A stretch of DNA of 64,000 bases from the NCBI RefSeq assembly GCF_000238375.3, contig NZ_AHBZ03000014.1, forward strand, positions 806,001 through 870,000. The letters run 5' to 3'. The stretch's first letter is position 1. Each line of letters begins with the position of its first letter. The translations under genes and the position numbers were made by a program. Of this stretch, positions 49,367 through 58,387 are shown one piece after another. Below the pieces are notes generated by a model, which saw nothing but the letters and a program-made list of their open reading frames with translations, ran no database searches and was not told the origin of the DNA. The stretch is from Pseudoalteromonas citrea (GTDB lineage: Bacteria; Pseudomonadota; Gammaproteobacteria; Enterobacterales; Alteromonadaceae).

Positions 49367-51280
49367 TTAACTTTTTGCCTTTGTACGCTTTCGAGTTTTA
49401 CGCTTAAATGTTCGTGGTTTAGACAGCCCTTTCAAATTCGGGTTATTTGCGACCTTTGCATCACTGACAAATTCACCCAGTTGAGACAATAAAGGGTCCA
49501 TAAACATTTGATAAGTACATTCCTTATTGGCTATTTGTGCAAGATGAGACTCCCATAACGCGGTTCTATCAGGCAGCGTGAGTGATTCAGGTAACATGGC
49601 TATCATTGCTTGCCCTAGCTCTGTCGATCTGATCTGTTTGGCATTGCGAGCTAAAAACCCACGCTTAAATAGCAGTTCGATAATACCTGCACGTGTGGCC
49701 TCTGTGCCTAAGCCATCGGTTTCTTTTAATATCTTTTTAACGTCTTTGTCTTTTACATAACGACTTATCCCCGTCATCGCTGCCAACAGTGTTGCATCGG
49801 TATAATACTGAGGTGGCTGAGTATGCTTTTCTTGTATTTGGGCATCATGACAATGTAAACGCTGCCCTTTTACCAAAGGCGGTAAATAAGTAGATAAGTT
49901 ATCCTCATCATCACGGGCTTTACCAAACAATACTTTAAAACCAATCTCATTAACTTGTTTTGCCTTCGCGATGAACAACCCACCAACTATCATAATTTCA
50001 GCTTTGGTTTCATCATAGCTAAACGCAGGGTAAAACTGTGCTAAATATTGTCTGCTGATCAGGCCGTATACTTGTTGCTCTTGATGGCCAAGCTGCGCGG
50101 ACTTCAACTTTTTACTAGTCGGGATAATGGCGTGGTGTGCAGCGACTTTTTTGTCATTCCAGCATTTTGATTTCAACGACAGGTTAGCTGCATCCACTTT
50201 AGATTGCTCACACCCGTTATTATTTACCATTGCTGCCACGACCGCTTCTCTTTCTTTATAATGCGCCACTGGTAAATATCGGTTATCAGAACGAGGATAC
50301 GTAATAAGTTTGTGTTTTTCATATAGGCTTTGGCACACGTCAAGCACCTGTTTAGCTGACATACCAAACGCTTTACTGGCATCTATTTGTAATGCTGATA
50401 AGTTATACGGTAAAGGTGCAAGCTGCTTTTTAGGCTTTTTCTCAATCGCAGTGACTTCACCTTCTTGATCTTTTATGCGCGCGGCCACATTTTCAGCAAG
50501 CCCTTTGACTAGTACACGTTTTTCTTCATCCATATAGGGCGCACACGCGTCACTGGGCTGCCACTTGGCACAGAAGCGGCTCTTATCTTGCGTCTGTAAA
50601 TGTGCAAAAACCTCATAAAATGGTTTTGATACAAACTCTGCAATTTCTGCATCTCTTCTCACCACTAAACCAAGTACGGGCGTTTGTACTCGCCCTACAG
50701 ACAACACGCCTTGATACCCTGACTTTTGACCTGCAAGAGTATAAGCACGTGTTAGGTTCATACCATATAACCAATCAGCTCTGGCTCTGGCAAGGGCAGA
50801 TACACTCAACGGCACAAAGTTTTGATTCGACTGCTGAGTATTGAGCGCTTTTTTAACCGCTTGAATATTTAAGTCACTAATCAGCAACCTTTGCGTCGTT
50901 TGTTTTTGTCGTTCAGATAGCCCGACATATTGCAGTACTTCATCCACAAGCAACTGCCCTTCTCTATCCGGATCGCCCGCGTGCACAATCGTCTGTGCCT
51001 TTTTTATCAGCTTTTTAAGAACACCAAGCTGCTTTTTGGTATTTGCCTTGGCTTTAAATTGCCACTCAGTTGGTATGATAGGTAAGTCTTGATGTTGCCA
51101 TTTTTTATACTTAGGGTCGTAGTCGTCCGGCTGCGCTTGTTCAAGTAAGTGGCCAATACACCATGAAACAATACTGCCATCGCTGGTTTCAATAAAGCCG
51201 TCTTGCTTTTTATGTGGCTTGGGCAATGCATCAGCTATCGCTCTGCCTAACGATGGTTTTTCAGCAATATAAAGTTTCAT
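49367..51280 (-). CDS. topB: DNA topoisomerase III
   Basis: 637 aa type IA topoisomerase. TOPRIM domain at the N-terminus (MKLYIAEKPSLGRAIADALP, HAGDPDREGQLLVDEV with the DxD metal site). The catalytic Tyr is in HKLITYPRSDNRYLP (about residues 312-326), with TDGLGTEATRAGIIELL further on. The C-terminus ends in a short basic tail (FKRKTRKRTKAKS) with no zinc fingers, as usual for TopB. It unlinks replication and recombination intermediates. A LexA-like palindrome lies 15 bp upstream of the start. Confidence 0.96.
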   Translation of the reverse strand: MKLYIAEKPSLGRAIADALPKPHKKQDGFIETSDGSIVSWCIGHLLEQAQPDDYDPKYKKWQHQDLPIIPTEWQFKAKANTKKQLGVLKKLIKKAQTIVHAGDPDREGQLLVDEVLQYVGLSERQKQTTQRLLISDLNIQAVKKALNTQQSNQNFVPLSVSALARARADWLYGMNLTRAYTLAGQKSGYQGVLSVGRVQTPVLGLVVRRDAEIAEFVSKPFYEVFAHLQTQDKSRFCAKWQPSDACAPYMDEEKRVLVKGLAENVAARIKDQEGEVTAIEKKPKKQLAPLPYNLSALQIDASKAFGMSAKQVLDVCQSLYEKHKLITYPRSDNRYLPVAHYKEREAVVAAMVNNNGCEQSKVDAANLSLKSKCWNDKKVAAHHAIIPTSKKLKSAQLGHQEQQVYGLISRQYLAQFYPAFSYDETKAEIMIVGGLFIAKAKQVNEIGFKVLFGKARDDEDNLSTYLPPLVKGQRLHCHDAQIQEKHTQPPQYYTDATLLAAMTGISRYVKDKDVKKILKETDGLGTEATRAGIIELLFKRGFLARNAKQIRSTELGQAMIAMLPESLTLPDRTALWESHLAQIANKECTYQMFMDPLLSQLGEFVSDAKVANNPNLKGLSKPRTFKRKTRKRTKAKS

Positions 51281-51294
51281 GTGTGTCTTAATAT

Positions 51295-51324
51295 AGAATA
51301 ACTGTATAAATTAACAGTTATTCT
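51295..51324. promoter_or_regulatory. LexA-type SOS box upstream of topB
   Basis: AGAATAACTGT-N8-ACAGTTATTCT is a perfect 11-bp dyad containing CTGTATAAATTAACAG, close to the LexA consensus CTGT-(AT)4-ACAG. It ends 15 bp from the topB ATG, where LexA would block transcription. The outer A/T bases separate it from lux boxes. The remaining 51325-51556 stretch is AT-rich with no gene seen. Confidence 0.6.
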
Positions 51325-51556
51325 AAGCCAAGTTTGCGGTAGATTCCAGCTTTGAGGCTCACGCCAGTTATTTTGATGATTTATCAATCTTATTGATCGG
51401 CCTAATATAGGGTTTTATCCTAATTGCTCTTTTGCTTCATAAATCTACTAACCACTTAGGTATTAAAAACTGACTGCTTTGAACAGCGCTAAAAGCACCT
51501 ATATGATCATTAAACGAACTTTTTTACTCTAACTTAACGTTATAGCTGCACGAAAT

Positions 51557-51573
51557 GTAAACACAATGTTTAC
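51557..51573. promoter_or_regulatory. Palindrome upstream of the XRE regulator, candidate operator
   Basis: GTAAACA-CAA-TGTTTAC, a perfect 7-bp dyad 83 bp before the XRE start. It resembles XRE-family operators and could be its autoregulatory site. A second palindrome, ATGTCGACAT, lies at 51596-51605. Confidence 0.5.
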
Positions 51574-51656
51574 TTTTCCTGTATTTGTAAATATCATGTC
51601 GACATAGAATGTGGGAGACCACCTCTTTTCTATCTATTAATAAAAAGGATAAGGAT

Positions 51657-51914
51657 GTGATAAATGGAGATGATCTGCGGGCTATGAGAGTAAATGCGGC
51701 CATTTCTCAAGAGAAAATGGCTAAAAAGCTCGACTGTGATAGAAAAACCATCATTAATTATGAGCTTGGTGTAAGTGATATTCGTTCAAAACAGCTTTTC
51801 ATGTGGCTTGTATATTGTAAGATAGACTCAGGATCACTGCTAAACGAAATTAAACAAATTCGTGATCAAGTGAATAGTACCAAAACCTCACGCTTACAGG
51901 ATGAAGAACAATGA
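51657..51914 (+). CDS. XRE-family transcriptional regulator
   Basis: 85 aa from a GTG preceded by a doubled AAGGAT. An ATG 48 bp upstream has no ribosome-binding site. The helix-turn-helix covers residues 6-60 (DDLRAMRVNAAISQEKMAKK, CDRKTIINYELGVSD), followed by a basic C-terminal segment with QLFMWLVYCKI. It is the first gene of a three-gene unit, overlapping the next by ATGA. Small XRE proteins with a palindrome upstream often repress their own operon. Confidence 0.85.
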   Translation: MINGDDLRAMRVNAAISQEKMAKKLDCDRKTIINYELGVSDIRSKQLFMWLVYCKIDSGSLLNEIKQIRDQVNSTKTSRLQDEEQ

Positions 51915-52123
51915 GACCTAGCCAGAAACTAAATACTTTTAGCTCTATGATTTTTTTAATGAAGAAAAATGACATACTGCATAAAAATTCTGATAAATAT
52001 ACTCTTTCGAGTGAGGAGAGTGCTTTTGTTTCAGGTGGAACAGTACCCGTTAAGGTTCCTAGAGCAGTGGCATTAGAGCCTCGCTTTATTAATGCACTCA
52101 TAGTTACTAGTGATGACTCATAA
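51911..52123 (+). CDS. Small peptide with double-glycine leader motif
   Basis: 70 aa, start coupled to the XRE stop. Residues 31-43 (TLSSEESAFVSGG) match the leader consensus LS-x-E-x-x-x-V-S-G-G of peptides cut by C39 peptidase transporters. The predicted core is 27 aa (TVPVKVPRAVALEPRFINAL plus IVTSDDS), with no Cys, several Pro and both basic and acidic residues. It could be a bacteriocin, signal or RiPP precursor. No transporter, peptidase or modifying enzyme is adjacent, which weakens the call. The short core and leader were judged by eye only. Confidence 0.65.
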   Translation: MRPSQKLNTFSSMIFLMKKNDILHKNSDKYTLSSEESAFVSGGTVPVKVPRAVALEPRFINALIVTSDDS

Positions 52124-52132
52124 GGATAGAGA

Positions 52133-52732
52133 ATGAAACTTTCCCACTTAATTTTGTTCAGTATTGCCTCAATTGCAGTTTTCTACATACAACTTTGGGA
52201 TGATAGTATTGTCACCCCTTTGCATTTGTCGTTATTAGCCATATGTCTCGCCTATGCCATCTACATAAAAAATATTAATATGGCGCATATTGCTGGGTTT
52301 ATTTTACTCATTACAGGAGTAAACCAAGCAGTATTTGAAATAGGCCTAGTAAATAGCATTACTCCTGATAGTAGTGCATTTTTACAAGGGTTACTCATTT
52401 ATGGTACGAATTTATTATTTAGTTTTGTACTCGCCTCAGTACTAATTTTTAGAGTTCAGCTTTCTCGAAAAATCTCTCATTCAAAAAATATAGAGTTGAC
52501 ACATTTTGATGGTATATTTCATTGGGTATTTATTTATATAGCGATAATCAACTTTTTAATTCTATTAGAACATTTGGCTTATGTTCTTTTTGACTTGAAA
52601 TCTTGGACCTTTATTTATGACAACTTTGAAGGGCTTGTGTACATTGCGTGGGCTGTTAGCTGTGGTGCATTACTGACTATGATGATTTGTTCTTCTAAAG
52701 ACAACCGTCGAGATGAAGCCGGCGCTTTATAA
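52133..52732 (+). CDS. Six-helix membrane protein of unknown function
   Basis: 199 aa with six hydrophobic segments (about residues 3-20, 28-46, 50-66, 84-106, 126-149, 165-187) and a polar, charged C-terminus. RBS AAGGAT precedes it, 9 bp after the peptide stop. There is no recognisable domain or active-site motif. In a bacteriocin-like operon such a protein could be an immunity, sensing or export factor, but that is inference from position alone. It ends the unit, a hairpin following at 52741. Confidence 0.8.
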   Translation: MKLSHLILFSIASIAVFYIQLWDDSIVTPLHLSLLAICLAYAIYIKNINMAHIAGFILLITGVNQAVFEIGLVNSITPDSSAFLQGLLIYGTNLLFSFVLASVLIFRVQLSRKISHSKNIELTHFDGIFHWVFIYIAIINFLILLEHLAYVLFDLKSWTFIYDNFEGLVYIAWAVSCGALLTMMICSSKDNRRDEAGAL

Positions 52733-52740
52733 TAAATGGC

Positions 52741-52768
52741 GGTAATTGCCTACACTTAAGCAATTACT
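52741..52768. terminator. Hairpin after the three-gene peptide unit
   Basis: GGTAATTGC-N10-GCAATTACT, a 9-bp stem 9 bp after the membrane-protein stop. It has no T tract, so it may be a weak or Rho-dependent terminator. Confidence 0.5.
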
Positions 52769-53025
52769 GCACCGTTAACCATCTCTATTTGATGTAAAGG
52801 CACTGTCATCATGGACCTGTCAGCCCGTTAAACATGCCTCAAGGTTTTACGGAAAAACCTTACTCAGTTATGTTACCTTCAAAAAAAAGCTCACACCACA
52901 ACGCTTAGCCTATATGGCTGCATTAATAGCGAGAAAAGTGCTTACACTGCTTGTTTGCGTAGTGCTACGCGGCGAACTTAAAAATAACCAGCCCTACTAC
53001 ATCTCTACATCACTACATAAAGCAA
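52769..53025 (+). other. Non-coding stretch, possible transposase-tail remnant
   Basis: 257 bp with no credible gene. An in-frame stretch at 52893-53000 (TPQRLAYMAALIARKVLTLL then GELKNNQPYY) faintly recalls the C-termini of IS110-type transposases. There is no start, no inverted repeats and no upstream domain, so it is at best a decayed fragment. Confidence 0.2.
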
Positions 53026-53047
53026 GGCTGCATATTGCTATGCAGCC
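53026..53047 (-). terminator. Hairpin after the chemoreceptor gene
   Basis: GGCTGCAT-ATTGCT-ATGCAGCC, an 8-bp perfect stem 22 bp past the chemoreceptor stop. On the minus strand it is followed by TTGCTTTATG, a weak T-rich tail. Confidence 0.55.
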
Positions 53048-53068
53048 CGTTACGGTGTGGCAAGGATG

Positions 53069-55186
53069 CTACTTTGTTTTCAGTAAATTTAACTGTGTAT
53101 GCTTTTGTTCAACAATTTCCGTCATAACGCTGGCGGCCTGTTCAACTTGATCAGCAAGTTCCGATAGCTCAGCGGCTGCATCTGCAATACTGGTGGTATT
53201 GGTGTTGATCTCTTCCGTTACCATGCTTTGCTCTTCTGCTGCTGTGGCAATTTGCGTTACTTCATTAGAAATACTGGTCAATGCGGCGACCATGGTGCTC
53301 ATTGCCTGAGACGACTGCTGACAGTAATCAACCGCTTGCTCTCCATGCGCGACCGAACTTTCGATGATTTTCTCAGAGCTCCCCACTTCAAACGTTAAGT
53401 TATCAATCAATTTGCTGATATCGTCGGTTGATGCCTGTGTTTTTGAGGCAAGTGCCCTGACTTCATCAGCCACGACTGCAAAGCCACGCCCTTGCTCGCC
53501 AGCTCTTGCGGCTTCAATAGCGGCATTTAATGCCAGCAAGTTTGTTTGCTCTGCAATGGCCCTAATCACATCGAGTATTTTTGAAATATCACGACTTCGT
53601 TCCGCCACCTTGTTTATTGCTTGTTTCGCTTCAAGTACTTGAGAGGCCATTTCATGGACTGTTTCAGTTGTTTTTATAATGCCGGCTTCACTTTCTTGCA
53701 CTTGCTTTGTGGCATCATTGGTACTACTTGCAGCTTGTTCAGACGAACGTGCAACCTCAGCCGCTGTGGCACTGAGCTCATTAATGGCGGTAACCACACT
53801 GTCTATTTCAATATGTTGGTTTGCGACTTTATTTTTAATGTTGATTGCCACTTCAGTGGTCGAAAATGATTGCTGGTAAGATTGCTCAGCCAGTAATTTT
53901 AAATCATCAATCATATTGCGCAGTTTATTGGTAAAGGCATTAAACCCTCTACCCAGTGCAATCAATTCAGCGTGTTCACTTACCTCGAGTTCATGAGTCA
54001 AATCTCCTTCACTTGAAGCTAAATTTTCTACTCTATGTTGAATATGGGTCAATGGCCTAATAACGGTATTCACTAAAATAACCGTAATAAACACGCCAAT
54101 TCCCGCGATCACGAGGCCCACGAACATCATCCGACGACCCAATGCATCCGTTGATTCTTCAAGCTCTTGTGCCAGTAAATTGGCATTACTTAATACTACC
54201 GCTTTAGGTAATTCAATGACTAACGACCAAGTTGTGCTTGCCAGTGGAATATCAATGGCAACCGCGACGGCAATATCCTCTTCGAATTCAGAAAAACCTT
54301 GATTACGGTGTAACACTTTTAAATTGTTGGCTCGGGTTTTATTAATTGATTCGCTCAATGGCCTTGCTAGCTTTTGGTAGTGGCTAGAACCAACCACAAG
54401 CCCTAATTCACTTAATAAAGTCACCTTTGCTTGGCCATTATATAAAGAACGAGAAAGCTCATCGACAAGTTCTTGAAAAATCGGCAGGTTAACATCTACC
54501 CCAACAAGCCCTTTAAATGCCCCACCACTGTTTACTGGTACAGTTAATGACGTCATCATTGTTTGTGTACCTGAACTCACCTCATATAAATAAGGTTCCA
54601 TAATACAGGGAGCATTTTTATCTCTTGCACATAAGTACCACTCGGCTTCACGTAGCCCAAACTCATTTCGTTTGTCTAAGTATTTATCACTTGCTGACGC
54701 AACTTGTTGCTGTGCTATACCTGATGCATCTTGTGTAAAATAGAGTTCAAATGTCCCGGCACCTACGACTGAATGAGAGGCTCCAGTACTATACTGATCA
54801 TCTAACCCGTCATAGCCATTTCTTTCAAATTGTGCATACATGGATGACACAAGCTTATTCTGTGCTAGCGCACCAGAGATGGCAAGCTGCACACTCTCCC
54901 GTGTTAACGGCTTTTCGGCACTGGTGCTATTGAGTACACCCGCAAACGTATATGGGATGCGATAAGCTTCATTGATAAAGCCAGCAACTTTCTGCCCATA
55001 GAACTGGCTTTGAGCAGTCAAGTTTTGCCGTATTTCATTAAATAGAACTTCTTGAACACGTTTGTTCTGGGAGTTATTTTCTTCTTTTAGGTGCAACCAA
55101 GTAAAAACAGTCAAGGCTGAGACCATTACTGTAACTAATACTCCGACAAAAACCAGTAACTTACTGCGAATAGAAATATGCTTCAT
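53069..55186 (-). CDS. Methyl-accepting chemotaxis protein with periplasmic Cache-type sensor
   Basis: 705 aa. An N-terminal membrane helix (residues 10-30) and a second near 350-375 frame a long periplasmic Cache-like sensor (about 35-345), in which [19 protein letters not shown] is typical. HAMP follows ([16 protein letters not shown], about 375-430), then the coiled-coil signalling domain with its tip [20 protein letters not shown] and the [13 protein letters not shown] segment. The ligand is unknown. It probably feeds the flagellar CheA-CheW pathway. It has no adjacent che genes and is monocistronic. Confidence 0.94.
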   Translation of the reverse strand: MKHISIRSKLLVFVGVLVTVMVSALTVFTWLHLKEENNSQNKRVQEVLFNEIRQNLTAQSQFYGQKVAGFINEAYRIPYTFAGVLNSTSAEKPLTRESVQLAISGALAQNKLVSSMYAQFERNGYDGLDDQYSTGASHSVVGAGTFELYFTQDASGIAQQQVASASDKYLDKRNEFGLREAEWYLCARDKNAPCIMEPYLYEVSSGTQTMMTSLTVPVNSGGAFKGLVGVDVNLPIFQELVDELSRSLYNGQAKVTLLSELGLVVGSSHYQKLARPLSESINKTRANNLKVLHRNQGFSEFEEDIAVAVAIDIPLASTTWSLVIELPKAVVLSNANLLAQELEESTDALGRRMMFVGLVIAGIGVFITVILVNTVIRPLTHIQHRVENLASSEGDLTHELEVSEHAELIALGRGFNAFTNKLRNMIDDLKLLAEQSYQQSFSTTEVAINIKNKVANQHIEIDSVVTAINELSATAAEVARSSEQAASSTNDATKQVQESEAGIIKTTETVHEMASQVLEAKQAINKVAERSRDISKILDVIRAIAEQTNLLALNAAIEAARAGEQGRGFAVVADEVRALASKTQASTDDISKLIDNLTFEVGSSEKIIESSVAHGEQAVDYCQQSSQAMSTMVAALTSISNEVTQIATAAEEQSMVTEEINTNTTSIADAAAELSELADQVEQAASVMTEIVEQKHTQLNLLKTK

Positions 55187-55340
55187 TGTTCACCTTAACA
55201 CCATATATAAGTACAATTCGTAACTGAAAATAATAAATTATTTCAAGCATAGCAAGAGTTTAAGATACAAAAATGGAGAATGGTAGTTATTTACTACAAA
55301 GACACAATGATAAGAAATAAATCATGCACAACGGATATAA

Positions 55341-55369
55341 AAAAAGCGAGGCTTAGATCCTCGCTTTTT
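55341..55369 (-). terminator. Terminator of the Mrp antiporter operon
   Basis: AAAAAGCGAGG-N7-CCTCGCTTTTT, an 11-bp perfect stem with T run on the minus strand, 15 bp after mrpG. Confidence 0.88.
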
Positions 55370-55384
55370 AACTGAAATTAAAGA

Positions 55385-55717
55385 CTAGACGTCGTCTTCA
55401 ATATTATCTTTTCCGGTGGTACGTTCTATGCTGTCGAGCTTATGGTGGATAGCTGACTTGATCAGCATATAGCCACTAATAGGCGCTGTAAGTAGCAAGA
55501 AAATTGAAATCAATATTTCCTTTACACTTAAACCTTCGCCAGTGGTACTAAAAAACACCATTGCCGCAGTCAACAAACTAGCCATACCCAACGTCGTTGC
55601 TTTTGTAGGCCCGTGTAAACGCATAAAAAAGTCGGGCATTTTTACCAAGCCAATCGACCCGACCAATACAAAACAACCACCAATCAACAGCAGTATTGAA
55701 ATGATATATTCAGCCAT
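55385..55717 (-). CDS. mrpG: Mrp-type Na+/H+ antiporter subunit G
   Basis: 110 aa, three membrane helices (about 4-24, 38-58, 66-86). MrpG family features include GLVKMPDFFMRLHGPTKATTLG and the C-terminal basic tail. It is the last gene of the minus-strand mrpABCDEFG-type operon, 8 bp after mrpF. Mrp antiporters expel Na+ for H+ and matter for pH and salt homeostasis in marine bacteria. Confidence 0.93.
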   Translation of the reverse strand: MAEYIISILLLIGGCFVLVGSIGLVKMPDFFMRLHGPTKATTLGMASLLTAAMVFFSTTGEGLSVKEILISIFLLLTAPISGYMLIKSAIHHKLDSIERTTGKDNIEDDV

Positions 55718-55725
55718 ACTTGCCT

Positions 55726-55995
55726 CTATTCTATAATATCACCGCGCAGTAAGTATTTACATACTGCAACCGTGCTAACAAAACCTAACATCGCAATAAG
55801 TAGCGCTGCCTCAAAGTACAACGCCGTGCCCATGCTCATACCATATAAAATGATCAGCGCAATGCTATTAATATACATGGTATCTAACGCCAAGATCCTA
55901 TCGGGTACTGAAGGACCAACCACTAAGCGCCATAAGTTAAGCAATAACGAGATCCCTATCATAGCGAAAACAATTAAAATAACAGTTTCTAGCAT
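55726..55995 (-). CDS. mrpF: Mrp-type Na+/H+ antiporter subunit F
   Basis: 89 aa, three membrane helices. VVGPSVPDRILALDTMYINS is the typical MrpF motif near residues 28-47. It overlaps mrpE by 7 bp and precedes mrpG by 8 bp, so the three are cotranslated. Confidence 0.93.
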   Translation of the reverse strand: MLETVILIVFAMIGISLLLNLWRLVVGPSVPDRILALDTMYINSIALIILYGMSMGTALYFEAALLIAMLGFVSTVAVCKYLLRGDIIE

Positions 55996-56525
55996 TCAAA
56001 GATCTCCTTTAGCGGTGCTTCGTAGCGCTGCTTTATTGTTTTGATCAACGCGTCTTCGTCTTGTAAGTTCAACACATGGATCAGTAAATAACGTTGACTT
56101 GGATCTTCCCCTTCTGGCAGAGACTCTAACCAAGGGTAAACTTCTGCACTGACAGTACCAGGCGTTAAAGACACCGTACTCGCTAAAATCGTTATTGGCA
56201 TACTGTGTGTTAAATCTAAGGGGACTTTAACAAACCCAGGGTTTAACTTTTTGGTTGGCCCTAGGATCAAAATAGCCACCTGTACATTTGCGGTAATAAT
56301 ATCATACAGAACCAATAGTAAATGGCGTAGCGCCAATCCAGGCTTCATGATCAACGGCTGTTTAGTACGAAATGGGTACGTTGCCAGTGGAATTAATATT
56401 GCCAATACCGCCCCTAAAATAATATGCCCCAAGGATAATGTGTTATTCAACAATAACCACACTACAAATAGCAGCAAACTACGAAATGGCGTTGGTAGCC
56501 AACTAAACCGTGCTTCTAAACGCAT
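55989..56525 (-). CDS. mrpE: Mrp-type Na+/H+ antiporter subunit E
   Basis: 178 aa. The N-terminal membrane part (about residues 15-45) is followed by the MrpE domain with LLLVLYDIITANVQVAILIL, PGFVKVPLDLTHSMPITILA and SLTPGTVSAEV. The C-terminal cytoplasmic part carries the last conserved acid-rich helix. It directly follows mrpD with no gap. Confidence 0.93.
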   Translation of the reverse strand: MRLEARFSWLPTPFRSLLLFVVWLLLNNTLSLGHIILGAVLAILIPLATYPFRTKQPLIMKPGLALRHLLLVLYDIITANVQVAILILGPTKKLNPGFVKVPLDLTHSMPITILASTVSLTPGTVSAEVYPWLESLPEGEDPSQRYLLIHVLNLQDEDALIKTIKQRYEAPLKEIFEC

Positions 56526-58043
56526 TTACTGACCTCCCTCTAAAATAGCCGATATGGTGCCTCTGAAATCATGCAACACCGTTGCCGCATTTAAAGCGTA
56601 TTCACTTGCTTGACCGGCAAATATTGCCATTAGAGGCGCACTGGAAAGTAACACGATTAATGCAGCCAATTGAGCTGGATGAACGCGCTCTTGTTCATGA
56701 CTATCATTGGTGTTGCCTTTATGATGCCAAAATACAGTACTACCCGCTTTTGAAATACCCACTAATAGCGCTAAGCTAGCTAATAAATATAACGGCCAAA
56801 ATACAATGCCATATTCGCTGTTGAAAGTGGCTTTTAGTAACCAGATCTTAGCGATAAAGCCCGACAATGGCGGCATACCTATGGCAGCAACGGCGGCAAT
56901 CACAAATCCAAAGCCGAGTAATATAGGCTGAGTTACGGGACGACCTACGGTGATCCTATCTGCGACTTTACCGCGTTGCCTACCTATGAGGTCAGCAAGT
57001 ATAAATAATGCGGCTGTGACCATGGTTGAGTGCACTAAGTAATAGATTGCTGCGGCGCTGGCTTCGACGGTTTGCACCGCAACTAAAGCCACTAACGTCC
57101 CCACAGATACAATCACCAGATTGGCGACTAACTTACGTAAATCTTGGCTAGCTAATACGCCAATAGCACCCATAACAATGGTTGCCAATGCCAGCCACCA
57201 AAGCCAGCTTTGTGCCATATGACTCAGCTCGCCCGCTTCATCACCAAAAATTAGCGTGTAAACACGCATCATCGAATACACGCCCACTTTAGTCATAATC
57301 GCAAACATGGCTGCCACAACAGGCATCGCCGTTGCGTAAGTATTGGGTAACCACAGGTGTAAGGGTAAAAGTGCGCCTTTAAGTGCAAATACGACCAGTA
57401 ATAATAAGCCACCAATCTTAGCAAGGTACACATCATCACCTTCTAAGAAGGTCACTTTTTGTGCCATATCAGCCATATTCAACGTACCGAGTACACCATA
57501 CAGCACACCCAAAGCGATTAAGAAAATTGCAGAGCCAACCAAGTTCATAATCACATACTGAAGCGCAGCACGCGTATTACGCTTATCACCACCATGCATC
57601 AACAATGAGTATGATGCGATAAGGAGCACTTCAAAAAATACGAATAAATTAAACGCATCTCCCGTCAAAAATGCACCGTTTACACCCAGTAATAAAAAAT
57701 GAAGTAGTGGATGAAAAAAGCTTCCTTTTTCATCATCTCCGGCACATGCATAGAGCGCACAGACGGTACATAATATACTGGTCAAAGACACCAATAAGGT
57801 AGAGAGTGGATCAGCCACTAACACGATGCCGAAAGGCGCGGACCAATCACCGATGGCGTATACCGCTGTTCCGTGCTGTTGAACTTGTAATAATAGTGCT
57901 ATTGATACACATGATGTGATCAAGCCCAACACAACCGAAGCGATACGACGTATAGCCACATTTTTACCACAAGGTGGCATCAGTAAAATAACTCCTGCCA
58001 ACATCGGCAGTAAAACAGGTAAAGATGTCAAATGCTGGATCAT
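56526..58043 (-). CDS. mrpD: Mrp-type Na+/H+ antiporter subunit D
   Basis: 505 aa, about 14 helices, homologous to the NuoM/N complex I family. Membrane lysine and glutamate sites are retained in blocks such as FFEVLLIASYSLL (Glu) and FALKGALLPLHLWLPNTYATA (Lys, His). LPPLSGFIAKIWLLK-type loops near the end fit. It overlaps mrpC by 4 bp (ATGA). Confidence 0.94.
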   Translation of the reverse strand: MIQHLTSLPVLLPMLAGVILLMPPCGKNVAIRRIASVVLGLITSCVSIALLLQVQQHGTAVYAIGDWSAPFGIVLVADPLSTLLVSLTSILCTVCALYACAGDDEKGSFFHPLLHFLLLGVNGAFLTGDAFNLFVFFEVLLIASYSLLMHGGDKRNTRAALQYVIMNLVGSAIFLIALGVLYGVLGTLNMADMAQKVTFLEGDDVYLAKIGGLLLLVVFALKGALLPLHLWLPNTYATAMPVVAAMFAIMTKVGVYSMMRVYTLIFGDEAGELSHMAQSWLWWLALATIVMGAIGVLASQDLRKLVANLVIVSVGTLVALVAVQTVEASAAAIYYLVHSTMVTAALFILADLIGRQRGKVADRITVGRPVTQPILLGFGFVIAAVAAIGMPPLSGFIAKIWLLKATFNSEYGIVFWPLYLLASLALLVGISKAGSTVFWHHKGNTNDSHEQERVHPAQLAALIVLLSSAPLMAIFAGQASEYALNAATVLHDFRGTISAILEGGQ

Positions 58044-58387
58044 GCTTTGCCCTTTTTATCTTTATCAGGAACCTGACCATTAACATGGTCATTTCCTAAA
58101 TCTGCTCGGCCACGGATCGCTAAAATAACGACAAATGCGGTCATCGCAAAACCAATTACAATTGCGGTTAAAACCAATGCTTGAGGCAATGGATCAGCAT
58201 AATCTGTGCTATAGCCTAATACTGCAGCTTGATTTAAGCTCAGTCTGCCTGATGAAAATAGAAATAAATTCACCGCATACGACAGCATAGTTAAACCCAA
58301 AACTACGGGGAATGTGCGTGAGCGCAAAATCAAAAACACGCCGCACGCAACCAATAAACCCACGCAAGATGCATATAATAATTCCAT
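58040..58387 (-). CDS. mrpC: Mrp-type Na+/H+ antiporter subunit C
   Basis: 115 aa, three helices, a NuoK homologue. LLVACGVFLILRSRTFPVVLGL and DPLPQALVLTAIVIGFAMTA are the family blocks (about 10-31 and 65-84). It lies between mrpA and mrpD with 1-4 bp overlaps. Confidence 0.94.
   Translation of the reverse strand: MELLYASCVGLLVACGVFLILRSRTFPVVLGLTMLSYAVNLFLFSSGRLSLNQAAVLGYSTDYADPLPQALVLTAIVIGFAMTAFVVILAIRGRADLGNDHVNGQVPDKDKKGKA

Noticed and set aside
52914-53150. 78-aa frame before the chemoreceptor
   Set aside because: No ribosome-binding site, it overlaps hairpins and runs into the antisense strand of the chemoreceptor gene; at most a decayed transposase end.
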